Assembly (NCBI GenBank): GCA_022822405.1
Contig: JAJEBT010000153.1
Coordinates: 1 to 46,627 of the forward strand
DNA from: Alphaproteobacteria bacterium
GTDB taxonomy: Bacteria; Pseudomonadota; Alphaproteobacteria; MPNO01; UBA830
Length of the DNA stretch: 46,627 nucleotides
Direction of reading: 5' to 3'
Shown here: piece after piece, positions 26,442-35,805 of the stretch
How the letters are laid out: the number at the start of each line of letters is the position of its first letter
Numbering within the stretch: position 1 is the first letter of the stretch
Notes under the pieces: model-generated
What the model saw: the letters and a program-made list of their open reading frames with translations, nothing else
What the model was told of the DNA's origin: nothing
The model's database searches: none
Made by a program: the position numbers and the translations under genes

Positions 26442-27142
26442 GCTCCGTCCCGTTCGTTGCCGCGTGCGGCGAACGCGAGTTCCGCCATGCGGTTGAGGGT
26501 GTCGCGCACCGCCCCGCACGCGCCGTCGCCTGTGCCGGCAAAGGCTGGCGCCTCCTCCCAATCCTTGTCGATCTCCGCAGCTTCCTCCGCGGGCGGCTTG
26601 TCGTGCTCCAGCAAGCCCTCGACCACGGCGCGGTCCGGTTTCCTGCCGGCCAGTTCCTCGAGCGCCTGGAAGATTCCGGCATAGTCGCTCTGGCGGCGCT
26701 CCAGCCGGATGCGGATCGCGGCAAGGATATGAGCCACATCCGACAGCAGGCCGGCAGCTTCCTCGGGCTCGGTCAATGACAGGAATTCGAGGAAAAGCGG
26801 CAGATAGTCGGGCAGCTCGTTGACGTCGATGCTGTAGCCGTGCGTCTCGTAATGGGCCGCCAGGTTGATCATTGCCTGACCGCGATCACGGGATTCGCCG
26901 TGGATGTGCTCGAACAGGTGAAGGGACAGGCTGCGCGACCGGTCGAACAGGCCGACATAGGTCTCCTGCGCCGTCAACAGGTCGCTGAGTCCAAGTCGCG
27001 CCGCCAGCCCGTCGATCGCGGTTCGCCCCCGCCGGGACAACCGTTCCTCCGCACTGACGATCGCGGCGATCTCGCCCGCCGCGTCCGCCAGCTCGGCGGT
27101 CGGGTATTGCAACAGCGCGCCGAGGGCGCGGTAGATCTTCAT
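26438..27142 (-). CDS. narJ: Nitrate reductase molybdenum cofactor assembly chaperone
   Basis: This encodes 234 residues. NarJ is a cytoplasmic chaperone that binds NarG and allows cofactor insertion before membrane attachment; it is not part of the final enzyme. The sequence is mostly helical and matches the NarJ/TorD family, with YRALGALLQYPTAELAD near the start, SLSLHLFEHIHGESRDRGQAMINL near 72-95 and ELPDYLPLFLEFLSL near 109-123. Start and stop overlap narH and narI by four bases each, so translation is coupled. Confidence 0.95.
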   Translation of the reverse strand: MKIYRALGALLQYPTAELADAAGEIAAIVSAEERLSRRGRTAIDGLAARLGLSDLLTAQETYVGLFDRSRSLSLHLFEHIHGESRDRGQAMINLAAHYETHGYSIDVNELPDYLPLFLEFLSLTEPEEAAGLLSDVAHILAAIRIRLERRQSDYAGIFQALEELAGRKPDRAVVEGLLEHDKPPAEEAAEIDKDWEEAPAFAGTGDGACGAVRDTLNRMAELAFAARGNERDGA

Positions 27143-28683
27143 CGCTCTGCCGCCGGGTTGCTCGAACGCCCGCCGGCGCTCGGCCCCACCCGCACGTCAT
27201 GGCTGAACAGGTCGATCTTGTCGCCGCCGCCGCTGCACCCGTCGCCGAAGCTGAAGCCGCATTCGCCGCGCAGATCGAACGCCTCTTCCGCATATTCGCG
27301 ATGGGTGGTCGGGATCACGAACCTGTCCTCGTAGTTGGCGATCGCCATGGTCTGGTACATGTCCTCGATGTCGGCCTCGGTCAGCCCGACCTGCTCCAGG
27401 GCGCGGGTTTCCCGCCGTCCGTCGACATGCTTGGCGCGCATGTAGACCCGCATGGCCAGCATCCGTTCCAGGCCCAGCCTGACCGGCTCCTCATCGCCCG
27501 CCGTCAGCATGTTGGCAAGGTACTTGAGCGGTATGCGGAGCTGGGACACGTCAGGGATCAGCCCTTCCGAGCCCAGTATTCCGGTCTCTGCCGCCGACTG
27601 GATCGGGGACAGCGGCGGTACGTACCAGACCATCGGCAGGGTGCGGTATTCCGGGTGCAGGGGGAAGGCGACTTTCCAGTCCATTGCCATGCGATAGACC
27701 GGGGAGCGCTGTGCCGCGTCGATCCATGCCTGCGGCACCCCGTCCCGGAGCGCCTGGCGGATCACCTCGGGATCGTGGGGATCGAGAAATATGTCGAGTT
27801 GCGCGTCATACAGATCCTGCGGGTCCTCCGCCGACGCCGCGGCTTCGATCCGGTCGGCATCGTACATCAGCACACCGAGATAGCGGATGCGCCCGACGCA
27901 GGTCTCGGAACAGACGGTCGGTTCTCCCGCCTCGATCCGCGGATAGCAGAAGATGCACTTCTCCGATTTGCCGGATCGCCAGTTGTAGTAGATCTTCTTG
28001 TAGGGGCAGGCCGAGACGCACATGCGCCAGCCGCGGCACTTGTCCTGGTCGATCAGGACGATGCCGTCCTCCTCGCGCTTGTAGATCGCTCCAGACGGGC
28101 AGGCGGCGACGCAGGAGGGGTTCAGGCAGTGCTCGCACAGCCGCGGCAGGTACATCATGAAGGTGTTCTCGAACTGGCCGTAGATTTCCTTCTCGACCGC
28201 TTCGAAATTCACGTCCTTGCTGCGCTTGTCGAATTCGCCGCCGAGGATTTCCTCCCAGTTCGGCCCCCACTTCACCTTTTCCATGCGTTCGCCGCTGATC
28301 AGCGAGCGCGGCCGCGCCGTCGGCGGGGTCCGCGACTCCGGCGCGTTTTGCAGATGCTCGTAATCGAAGGTGAAGGGCTCGTAATAGTCGTCGATCTGCG
28401 GCATGTCCGGATTGGCGAAGATCTTCGCCAGGATGCGCAGCTTGCCGCCCATCTTCGGCGCGATGCGGCCGTTTTTCTTGCGGACCCAGCCGCCGTTCCA
28501 GACGTCCTGGTTCTCCCATTCCTTGGGATAGCCGACGCCCGGCTTGGTCTCGACATTGTTGAACCAGGCGTATTCCATGCCCTCGCGGCTGGTCCAGACA
28601 TTCTTGCAGGTCACCGAACAGGTGTGGCAGCCGATGCACTTGTCGAGGTTCAGGACCTTGCCGATCTGCGCGCGAATTTTCAT
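27139..28683 (-). CDS. narH: Respiratory nitrate reductase beta subunit (iron-sulfur)
   Basis: This encodes 514 residues; E. coli NarH has 512. Four cysteine clusters carry three [4Fe-4S] centres and one [3Fe-4S]. The first is CIGCHTCSVTCKN near 16-28, the second CEHCLNPSCVAACPSG near 183-198. The third is CRGWRMCVSACPYKKIYYNW near 216-235, with a Trp in place of one Cys, as known for the [3Fe-4S] centre. The fourth is KCIFCYPRIEAGEPTVCSETC near 242-262. It relays electrons from NarI haem b to NarG. Both ends overlap narG and narJ by ATGA. Confidence 0.98.
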   Translation of the reverse strand: MKIRAQIGKVLNLDKCIGCHTCSVTCKNVWTSREGMEYAWFNNVETKPGVGYPKEWENQDVWNGGWVRKKNGRIAPKMGGKLRILAKIFANPDMPQIDDYYEPFTFDYEHLQNAPESRTPPTARPRSLISGERMEKVKWGPNWEEILGGEFDKRSKDVNFEAVEKEIYGQFENTFMMYLPRLCEHCLNPSCVAACPSGAIYKREEDGIVLIDQDKCRGWRMCVSACPYKKIYYNWRSGKSEKCIFCYPRIEAGEPTVCSETCVGRIRYLGVLMYDADRIEAAASAEDPQDLYDAQLDIFLDPHDPEVIRQALRDGVPQAWIDAAQRSPVYRMAMDWKVAFPLHPEYRTLPMVWYVPPLSPIQSAAETGILGSEGLIPDVSQLRIPLKYLANMLTAGDEEPVRLGLERMLAMRVYMRAKHVDGRRETRALEQVGLTEADIEDMYQTMAIANYEDRFVIPTTHREYAEEAFDLRGECGFSFGDGCSGGGDKIDLFSHDVRVGPSAGGRSSNPAAER

Positions 28684-31600
28684 TCCGCTGCCTCCATAGA
28701 GGTTGGCCGGTAGGGGCCTTCCATCCAGTCCACCGTCTGCATCTTGCGCACGATCACGAACTCGTCGCGGTTCGAGCCGACGGTGCCATAGTAGTTGAAG
28801 CCGTAGGATTGCTGGGCGTAGCCGCCGACCATGTGGGTCGGCTTGACCGTGGTCCGGGTCACCGAGTTGTGGATCCCGCCGCGCCCGCCCGTCACCTCGC
28901 TGCCGGGCACGTTCACGATCTTTTCCTGGGCGTGGTACATCAGCGTCATGCCCTCGGGCACGCGCTGGCTGACCACCGCGCGCGCGACCAGCGCGCCGTT
29001 AGCGTTGTAGGCCTCGATCCAGTCATTGTCCTCGACGCCGATCTTCCGGGCGTCGGTTTCGCTGACCCAGACGATCGGGCCGCCGCGCGAAAGCGTCAAC
29101 ATCAGCAGGTTGTCGGTATAGGTGCTGTGGATGCCCCATTTCTGGTGCGGGGTGATGAAGTTGAGCACGACCTGCGGGCTGCCGTTGTCCTTGTCGTCGA
29201 TCAGCGGCCGGATCGTTTTGGTGTCGATCGGCGGCTTGTAGACACAGAGCTGCTCGCCGAAGGCGCGCATCCACAGATGGTCCTGGTAGAGTTGCTGGCG
29301 GCCGCTGAGCGTACGCCAGGGGATCAGCTCGTGCACGTTGGTGTATCCGGCGGTGTAGGTGACATGTTCCGCCTCGACGCCGGACCAGGTCGGCGACGAG
29401 ATGATCTTGCGCGGTTGCGCCTGCAGGTCGCGAAAGCGCAGCTTGTCCTCCTCGCGGGCTGCCGCCAGGTGCTGGTGCGCGCGCCCCGTCGATTTGCCCA
29501 GTGACGTCCAGGCCTTGACCGCGACATGGCCGTTGGTCTCGGGCGCCAGCGCCAGCACGACCTCGGCGGCGTCGATATCGCTCTCGATCTTCGGCAGGCC
29601 CTGCGAGACGCCGTCCTCGCGCACCACGCCGTTCAGCCGCTCGAGGAACGCGACCTCGTCCTCGGTATTCCAGTTGATGCCCTTGCCGCCATTGCCTGCC
29701 TTGGCCATCAGCGGGCCCAGCGCGGTGAACTTCTTGTAGGTGTTCGGATAGTCGCGTTCGACCACCACCATGTTGGGCATGGTCTTCCCCGGCGCGGGCT
29801 CGCACTCGCCCTTCTTCCAGTCCCTGACTTCGGTCGCCTGGGCCAGTTCCGCCGGCGTGTCGTGCAGGGTCGGCGCCAGCACGAGGTCGCGCTCCACGCC
29901 GAGCACGCCCTCGGCGATCTCGGAGAACTTCTTCGCGATTCCCTTGAAGATCTCCCAGTCGCTGCGGGACTCCCACACCGGATCGACCGCGGCCGACAGT
30001 GGGTGGATGAAGGGGTGCATGTCCGAGGTGTTGAGGTCGTTCTTCTCGTACCAGGTCGCCGTCGGCAGCACGATGTCGGAGTAGAGGCAGGTCGTCGACA
30101 TGCGGAAATCCAGCGTGACCAGGAGGTCGAGCTTGCCTTCGGGCGCGGCGTCGTGCCACGCGACCTCGACCGGTTTCCGGCCTTCGGTTTCGCCGAGATC
30201 CTTGCCCTGCACGCCGTGCTGGGTGCCGAGCAGGTGCTTCAGGAAATACTCGTGCCCCTTGCCGCTGGAGCCCAGAAGGTTGGAACGCCATACGAAAAGA
30301 TTGCGGGGCCAGTTCCGGGGATCGTCGGGATCCTCGCAGGACATGCGCAGGCTGCCGTCCCGGAGCGCGGCGACCGCCGCCGCCACGGGGTCCTCGCCGG
30401 CGGCCCGGGTCACCTCCAGCGGGTTGGTCTCGAGCTGCGGCGCGGAAGGCAGCCAGCCCATGCGTTCCGACCGCACGTTGAAGTCAATGAGGCTCAGGGT
30501 CTCCCATTCGCCTTCGGGGGCAAGCGGCGAGATGATCTCGTCGACGTCCAGCTTTTCGTAGCGCCACTGGTTGGTGTGGCTGTACCAGAAGGAAGTGCTG
30601 TTCATGTGGCGCGGTGGACGGTTCCAGTCCAGCGCGAAGGCGAGCGGCAGCCAGCCGGTCTGCGGGCGCAGCTTTTCCTGACCCACATAGTGCGACCAGC
30701 CGCCGCCGGACTTGCCGACGCACCCGCACATCACCAGCATGTTGATGATGCCGCGGTAGATCATGTCCATGTGGTACCAGTGGTTGAGGGCGGCTCCGAC
30801 GATGACCATCGAGCGGCCCTCGGTCTTGTGCGCGTTTTCCGCGAACTGGCGGGCCACGGCGATCACCTTGTCGGGCGCGACCCCGGTGATGCGTTCCTGC
30901 CATGCCGGGGTGTAGGGCACGTCGTCGTCGAACGACTCGGCCACGTTGTCGCCGCCGAGGCCGCGGTCCAGCCCGTAATTGGCGACGAACAGGTCGTACA
31001 CCGTGGCGACCAGCGCCTCGCCGTTGCGTGTCGCGACCTTCTTTACCGGCACGTTGCGCCAGAGCACCTCGTCGTGATCGGTGCCGGCGAAATGGTCGTG
31101 CGCGGTGTTGCCGAAATAGGGGAAACCGACCGAGGCGACATCGTCCCTGATGTCGATCAGGCTCAGCCGCAGCCTGGTGGCCGCGCCGTCGGCGCCGTCC
31201 TTTTCCTCGATGTTCCACTTGCCGGCCTCGCCCCAGCGGAAGCCGATCGACCCCACCGGGCAGACCAGCGAGTCGTCGCGGCTTTCGTCCACGGCGACGG
31301 TCTTCCACTCGGGGTTGTTGGATTGTCCCAGCGCGTCCGCGAGGTCCGACGCCCGCAGCATGCGGTCCGGCACGTGGCCATCGCCGGAGGCGCGCAGGGT
31401 GACCAGCATCGGCATGTCGGTGTAGCGGCGGCAATAGTCCTCGAAATACGCGCTCCTGCCGCCGAGATGCCATTCCTTGAGGATGACGTGTCCCATCGCC
31501 ATCGCCATCGCCGCGTCGGTGCCCTGCTTGGGGTTGAGCCAGATGTCGGCGAATTTCGAGGCCTCGCTGTAGTCGGGCGTGACCGTCACCGTGGTCGCGC

Positions 31601-32420
31601 CCTTGTAGCGGACCTCGGTCATGAAGTGGGCGTCGGGCGTGCGTGTCTGCGGCACGTTCGAGCCCCACATCATCAGGAAGGTGGCGTTGTACCAGTCCGC
31701 GCTTTCCGGAACGTCGGTCTGCTCGCCCCAGGTCTGCGGGCTGGACGGCGGCAGGTCGCAGTACCAGTCGTAGAAGCTCATGCAAACGCCGCCGATCAGC
31801 GACAGATAGCGCGAGCCGGCGGCGTAGGAGACCATCGACATCGCCGGAATCGGCGAGAAGCCGATGACGCGGTCGGGCCCGTGGGTCTTGATGGTGTAGA
31901 GGTTGGCCGCCGCCACGATTTCGTTGACCTCGTCCCAGTCCGAGCGGACGAAGCCTCCCAGCCCGCGGACCTTCTGGTAGTCGCTGCGTTTCGCGGGATT
32001 CTCGACGATCGACGCCCAGGCGGCGACCGGCGCCAGGGTCTTGCGCGCCTCGCGCCAGTGCCGGATCAGCCGGCTGCGCACCAGCGGGTATTTCAGCCGG
32101 TTGGCGCTGTAGATGTACCAGGAATAGCTGGCGCCCCGCGAACAGCCGCGGGGCTCGTGATTGGGCAGGTCCGGCCGCGTCCGCGGATAGTCGGTCTGCT
32201 GGGTCTCCCAGGTTATGATTCCGCCCTTGACGTAGATCTTCCAGCTGCACGAACCGGTGCAGTTCACGCCGTGGGTCGAGCGGACCACCTTGTCGTGCTG
32301 CCAGCGTGCCCGGTAGGCGTCCTCCCAGTCGCGATCCTCGCTGGTGACGATTCCGTGCCCGTCGGAGAAGGTGTCCACGGTCTTTCTGAAGAAGGTCAGC
32401 CGATCCAGGAAATGGCTCAT
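28680..32420 (-). CDS. narG: Respiratory nitrate reductase alpha subunit (molybdenum)
   Basis: This encodes 1246 residues, matching the family (E. coli 1247). It reduces nitrate to nitrite at a molybdenum bis-MGD centre on the cytoplasmic side. The N-terminal HGVNCTGSC near 50-58 is the His/Cys motif for the [4Fe-4S] centre FS0. SFYDWYCDLPPSSPQTWGEQ near 219-238 holds the Asp that ligates Mo. No twin-arginine signal peptide is seen, so this is the membrane Nar type rather than Nap. It starts 13 nt after the narK2 stop and overlaps narH. Confidence 0.98.
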   Translation of the reverse strand: MSHFLDRLTFFRKTVDTFSDGHGIVTSEDRDWEDAYRARWQHDKVVRSTHGVNCTGSCSWKIYVKGGIITWETQQTDYPRTRPDLPNHEPRGCSRGASYSWYIYSANRLKYPLVRSRLIRHWREARKTLAPVAAWASIVENPAKRSDYQKVRGLGGFVRSDWDEVNEIVAAANLYTIKTHGPDRVIGFSPIPAMSMVSYAAGSRYLSLIGGVCMSFYDWYCDLPPSSPQTWGEQTDVPESADWYNATFLMMWGSNVPQTRTPDAHFMTEVRYKGATTVTVTPDYSEASKFADIWLNPKQGTDAAMAMAMGHVILKEWHLGGRSAYFEDYCRRYTDMPMLVTLRASGDGHVPDRMLRASDLADALGQSNNPEWKTVAVDESRDDSLVCPVGSIGFRWGEAGKWNIEEKDGADGAATRLRLSLIDIRDDVASVGFPYFGNTAHDHFAGTDHDEVLWRNVPVKKVATRNGEALVATVYDLFVANYGLDRGLGGDNVAESFDDDVPYTPAWQERITGVAPDKVIAVARQFAENAHKTEGRSMVIVGAALNHWYHMDMIYRGIINMLVMCGCVGKSGGGWSHYVGQEKLRPQTGWLPLAFALDWNRPPRHMNSTSFWYSHTNQWRYEKLDVDEIISPLAPEGEWETLSLIDFNVRSERMGWLPSAPQLETNPLEVTRAAGEDPVAAAVAALRDGSLRMSCEDPDDPRNWPRNLFVWRSNLLGSSGKGHEYFLKHLLGTQHGVQGKDLGETEGRKPVEVAWHDAAPEGKLDLLVTLDFRMSTTCLYSDIVLPTATWYEKNDLNTSDMHPFIHPLSAAVDPVWESRSDWEIFKGIAKKFSEIAEGVLGVERDLVLAPTLHDTPAELAQATEVRDWKKGECEPAPGKTMPNMVVVERDYPNTYKKFTALGPLMAKAGNGGKGINWNTEDEVAFLERLNGVVREDGVSQGLPKIESDIDAAEVVLALAPETNGHVAVKAWTSLGKSTGRAHQHLAAAREEDKLRFRDLQAQPRKIISSPTWSGVEAEHVTYTAGYTNVHELIPWRTLSGRQQLYQDHLWMRAFGEQLCVYKPPIDTKTIRPLIDDKDNGSPQVVLNFITPHQKWGIHSTYTDNLLMLTLSRGGPIVWVSETDARKIGVEDNDWIEAYNANGALVARAVVSQRVPEGMTLMYHAQEKIVNVPGSEVTGGRGGIHNSVTRTTVKPTHMVGGYAQQSYGFNYYGTVGSNRDEFVIVRKMQTVDWMEGPYRPTSMEAAE

Positions 32421-32433
32421 CGGATCCGTCTCC

Positions 32434-34041
32434 TTACGGGTTCTTCACATACGCGTTCTTGCGCAAATAGAACCACCAGTTGATGCCTATGCACAGCGTG
32501 TAGAAGGCTGCGAAACCGTAGAGCGCGTATTCGGGGGTGGTCGCCTTGATCTGTTCGCCGAACACCTTCGGTATGATGAAGGCGCCGTAGGCGGCAACTG
32601 CGGACGTCCAGCCGAGAACCGGGCCGGCCTGCACCTTGTCGAACACGACTGCGATGGTCCGGAAAGTGGAGCCGTTGCCGATCCCGGTGGCAGCGAACAG
32701 GATCAGGAACAGGATCAGGAAGGGCAGGAAATAGTCTTCGGGCGTCGGCGAGGCGTAGGCGAGCGACAGGAAATATGCGACCCCGAGGGCGCAGACGACC
32801 ATCACGACGGAAACGATCTGGGTGACCAGCGCGCCGCCCAGGCGGTCGGAGATCATGCCGCCGACGGGGCGGATCAGCGCGCCGATGAACGGCCCTGTCC
32901 ATGCGTACATCAGTGCGCTCGGTCCGTTGGGGTTCTGTGTCGTGTGGGTGATCACCCCGTCGACCTCGATATGCTGGAAGCCGAACACCACCTTGATCGC
33001 CAGACCGAAGGCCGCAGCGTAGCCGATGAACGAGCCGAAAGTCATCGTGTAGATGACCGTCATTGCCCATGTGTGCTTGTTCCTGAATATCGCGTATTGC
33101 TGGTTGAGGCTGCGGCGGATCGTGCCGGGGATCAGCCGCAAGGCGAAAACCGTGGCGGCGATGACCAGCGGCAGCACAAGCCACTTGCTGAGTTCCAGCC
33201 CGGAGCCGCCGGTCTTGGCCGGCAGCAGCAGCCACAGTCCGACCGCTGCGGTGACAAGCCCGATGGCAAGCATGCCGAGGATCTTGCCGAAAGCCGATGT
33301 GGTCGAGGTCAGGCCCGGCGAGACATGCTCCACGGTGATGTTGTTCATGCCGAACCAGGCGGCGATCACCAGCGGGACCAGGATGGCGACCCAGACATAG
33401 CCGGCGTTGTGAATGTAGGTCTCCGTGCCGGCCGGGATCTTGCCGATCAGTGTTCCCGAGCTGTTGGCAAGGATCAGAGCGGAGCCACCGAAAATTCCGA
33501 CGGTCATCACCAGCGGGACCAGGATCTGCATCGTTGTGACGCCGAAATTGCCCAGCCCCGCGTTCATGCCGAGGGAATAGCCCTGCACATGCTTGGGATA
33601 GAAGAAGGAGATGTTCGACATCGAAGAGGCGAAATTGCCGCCGCCGAAGCCGGACAGCAGCGCCATCATCTGGAACTGCCACAACGGCGTCGCCGGGTCC
33701 TGCAGCAGAAACCCGGTTCCTGCCGCCGGGAGGATCAACAGCGCCGTGGTAAGGAAGATCGTGTTGCGGCCGCCGGCGATTCGGATGAAGAACGACGAGG
33801 GGATCCTCAGTGTGGCGCCGCTCAACCCGGCGATCGCGGCGAGGGTAAACAGTTCCGCCTGCGAGAACGGAAACTTCAGGTTGATCATCTGGACGGTGAT
33901 GATCCCCCAATACAGCCAGATCGCGAAACCGCACAGCAGGCAGGGGATGGAAATCCACAGGTTGCGGGTCGCGATGCGCCTGCCCTCGGCCTGCCAGAAG
34001 GCGTCATCCTCCGGGTTCCAGGTCGTCAGGTTCTTGGCCAT
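32434..34041 (-). CDS. narK: NarK2-type nitrate/nitrite transporter
   Basis: This encodes 535 residues from the ATG at 34041, after an AGGAAGAAGG site; the frame is open 21 codons further upstream but without a better start. It is a 12-helix major-facilitator protein with two nitrate-signature regions, GFGGGNFASSMSNISFFYPKHVQG near 129 and GNGSTFRTI near 450. The Phe/Gly pattern is that of NarK2, thought to be a nitrate/nitrite antiporter. A large periplasmic loop (about 190-230, GKIPAGTETYIHNAG) is typical. It is followed 13 nt later by narG, so it is the first gene of the narK2GHJI-PPIase transcript. Confidence 0.93.
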   Translation of the reverse strand: MAKNLTTWNPEDDAFWQAEGRRIATRNLWISIPCLLCGFAIWLYWGIITVQMINLKFPFSQAELFTLAAIAGLSGATLRIPSSFFIRIAGGRNTIFLTTALLILPAAGTGFLLQDPATPLWQFQMMALLSGFGGGNFASSMSNISFFYPKHVQGYSLGMNAGLGNFGVTTMQILVPLVMTVGIFGGSALILANSSGTLIGKIPAGTETYIHNAGYVWVAILVPLVIAAWFGMNNITVEHVSPGLTSTTSAFGKILGMLAIGLVTAAVGLWLLLPAKTGGSGLELSKWLVLPLVIAATVFALRLIPGTIRRSLNQQYAIFRNKHTWAMTVIYTMTFGSFIGYAAAFGLAIKVVFGFQHIEVDGVITHTTQNPNGPSALMYAWTGPFIGALIRPVGGMISDRLGGALVTQIVSVVMVVCALGVAYFLSLAYASPTPEDYFLPFLILFLILFAATGIGNGSTFRTIAVVFDKVQAGPVLGWTSAVAAYGAFIIPKVFGEQIKATTPEYALYGFAAFYTLCIGINWWFYLRKNAYVKNP

Positions 34042-34116
34042 CCCGTTGCCTTCTTCCTGCGAGCCCGTGGCAAGAATTTCCGCCTGAAGGCGGGAGCCGA
34101 GCAAACTGCCGAACGA

Positions 34117-34122
34117 ATTATA
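34117..34122 (-). promoter_or_regulatory. Candidate -10 box upstream of narK2GHJI
   Basis: TATAAT reads on the minus strand at 34122-34117, giving a leader of about 70 nt for narK2. TTGAT at 34138-34134 matches one half of an FNR/FixK box, but the other half (CGCGT) does not match. Its centre is too close to the -10 for a standard class II site. Oxygen/nitrate control is expected for this operon; its binding site is not clearly visible. Confidence 0.35.
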
Positions 34123-34146
34123 GGACGCGTCGAATCAAGATCGAGG

Positions 34147-34179
34147 GGGGCGGCCGGATTTTTTTGCGCCGGCCGCCCC
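34147..34179. terminator. Hairpin between narK1 and narK2 with a T-rich loop
   Basis: GGGGCGGCCGG (34147-34157) pairs perfectly over 11 bp with CCGGCCGCCCC (34169-34179). The 11-nt loop contains seven T on the plus strand. It begins 32 nt after the narK1 stop, on the minus strand. The homopolymer is in the loop rather than after the stem, so this is not a textbook intrinsic terminator. It could separate narK1 from narK2 transcription or protect a 3' end. Confidence 0.45.
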
Positions 34180-34210
34180 GCGCTCCGGTCTTCGGTACGA
34201 AGCGGTTTCC

Positions 34211-35557
34211 CTAGCCGCTCCTTGCCGGCGGGCTGTCGTCCGCGGGCGGTGGTTGCGGCATGTCCGGCACGTCGCTGAGATAGCGTTCCTCGACAAGCGC
34301 CGGGTGACGGCGACGCTCCATGAGGCGGATCGCCACATGCATCCAGACCGTGCTTACCAGCACGATGACGAACAGGAGCATGAAGGAGCTGGTCCAGACG
34401 CCGAACCAGTCGTTCAGGATGCCGAACGTGATTGGCAGGACGAAGCCGCCGAGACCGCCAATCATGCCGACGAGTCCGCCGACCGAGCCCACGTGATTGG
34501 GGTAGTACACCGGGATGTGCTTGTAGACGGCAGCCTTGCCGAGCGACATCACGAAACCGAGCAGCACGCTGAGGATGACGAAGGCCGTCAGGCTGACGCC
34601 GAAGGTGAATTCAACCGGACCATCGATCCCCTGCACGATGTACTGGGTGCGCGGATAGCTCATGACGAACAGGCACGCCAATGACACGACGAAGGTCAGG
34701 TACATGACGAATCGTGCCCCCCACTTGTCCGACATCCAGCCGCCGAGCGCACGAAATATCGAACCGGGCATCGAATAGGCCGCCGCCAGCATGCCGGCGG
34801 TTGCCAGCGGCAGGTCGTAGGCGCCGACATAGAAGCGGGGGAGATAGGAGGCGAGCGCGACGAAACCGCCGAACACGAAGAAATAGTACGTCGCGAAACG
34901 CCAGACCTGCAGATTCTTCAGCGGTTCGAGCTGCTCGCCGGTCGAGACCGGCTTGCGGCCCTCGCGCTTGCGCGCCACCTCCGAGGGGTCGGGCTTGGCC
35001 AGCAGGAAGAAGGCGACGGCAGTCAGCGCCAGCAGGACCGCATAGATCTGGGCGGTCTGCTCCCAGCCGAAGGCGAGCAGGAGGAACGGCGCGCCGAAAT
35101 TGGTGACCGCTGCGCCGACATTGCCGACCCCGAAGATGCCGAGCGCCGTGCCCTGGCGTTCCTTCTCGAACCATTGCGAAGTGTAGGCGACGCCGACGAT
35201 GAACGACCCGCCGGCCAGCCCGACGCCGAGGGCGGCGACCAGGAACACCTCGTAGGTCTGCACTTCGGACAACAGCCAGCACGCCACGGCCGTCGCCAGC
35301 ATCTGGAGGGTGAAGACCATGCGGCCGCCATACTGCTCGGTCCAGACGCCGAGAAAGATGCGGCTGATCGATCCGGTCAGGACAGGCGTTGCGACCAGCA
35401 CACCGAACTCGGTCTCGGACAGACCCAGATCCTGCTTGATCTTGACGCCGATGATGGAAAAGATCGTCCAGACGGCAAAGCACACGGTGAACGAAAACGT
35501 GCTCAACCCGAGCGCCCGATACCGGTCGCTCCTGGAAATACCGGTGAGATCGTGCAT
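34211..35557 (-). CDS. narK: NarK1-type nitrate transporter (MFS)
   Basis: This encodes 448 residues and 12 predicted membrane helices. The MFS nitrate/nitrite porter signatures are visible: GVGLAGGSFIVGVAYTSQWFEKERQGTALGIFGVGNVGAA near 112-150 and GFVMSLGKAAVYKHIPVYYPNHVGSVGG near 343-370. This is the short NarK1 subtype, which imports nitrate with protons. In Paracoccus narK1 and narK2 are fused; here they are separate genes 169 bp apart. The tail after helix 12 is polar and Pro-rich. A promoter candidate lies about 110 nt upstream. Confidence 0.93.
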   Translation of the reverse strand: MHDLTGISRSDRYRALGLSTFSFTVCFAVWTIFSIIGVKIKQDLGLSETEFGVLVATPVLTGSISRIFLGVWTEQYGGRMVFTLQMLATAVACWLLSEVQTYEVFLVAALGVGLAGGSFIVGVAYTSQWFEKERQGTALGIFGVGNVGAAVTNFGAPFLLLAFGWEQTAQIYAVLLALTAVAFFLLAKPDPSEVARKREGRKPVSTGEQLEPLKNLQVWRFATYYFFVFGGFVALASYLPRFYVGAYDLPLATAGMLAAAYSMPGSIFRALGGWMSDKWGARFVMYLTFVVSLACLFVMSYPRTQYIVQGIDGPVEFTFGVSLTAFVILSVLLGFVMSLGKAAVYKHIPVYYPNHVGSVGGLVGMIGGLGGFVLPITFGILNDWFGVWTSSFMLLFVIVLVSTVWMHVAIRLMERRRHPALVEERYLSDVPDMPQPPPADDSPPARSG

Positions 35558-35669
35558 GGCGCGGACCCCTTCCTTCCGGTCGCGAATCTCCGGGCGTTTG
35601 CCTGCGGGACATGCGGGATGAGGTCCAGGAGAAGATGACCTGGATTCACCAGCGCCCGGTCAGGCTCCG

Positions 35670-35699
35670 GTTATATCGCACCTCCGTTCCCGTGTTCAA
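35670..35699 (-). promoter_or_regulatory. Candidate sigma-70-like promoter for narK1
   Basis: On the minus strand TTGAAC (35699-35694) is followed by an 18-bp spacer and TATAAC (35675-35670). The predicted leader is about 105 nt. A 6-bp inverted repeat, TCCAGG (35624-35629) with CCTGGA (35639-35644), sits just downstream in that leader and may be an operator. I see no full FNR-type TTGAT-N4-ATCAA box. Confidence 0.45.
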
Positions 35700-35805
35700 C
35701 GCTCCACGAGAGCCGGTTGGCGCCGATCTTGTCGACCGCATGGATTCGGCTCCGACGCGAATTCGGCGGGAGCGCCTCTCGACGGCTCGCCGAAGAGACC
35801 GCAGC

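Noticed and set aside
29526..32483. 985-codon plus-strand ORF opposite narG.
   Set aside because: It is an antisense shadow of the intact narG frame, rich in Val/Arg/His, a typical artefact of codon bias.
32344..34278. Plus-strand 644-codon ORF across narK2.
   Set aside because: It is a shadow; the minus strand encodes the transporter with 12 hydrophobic helices.
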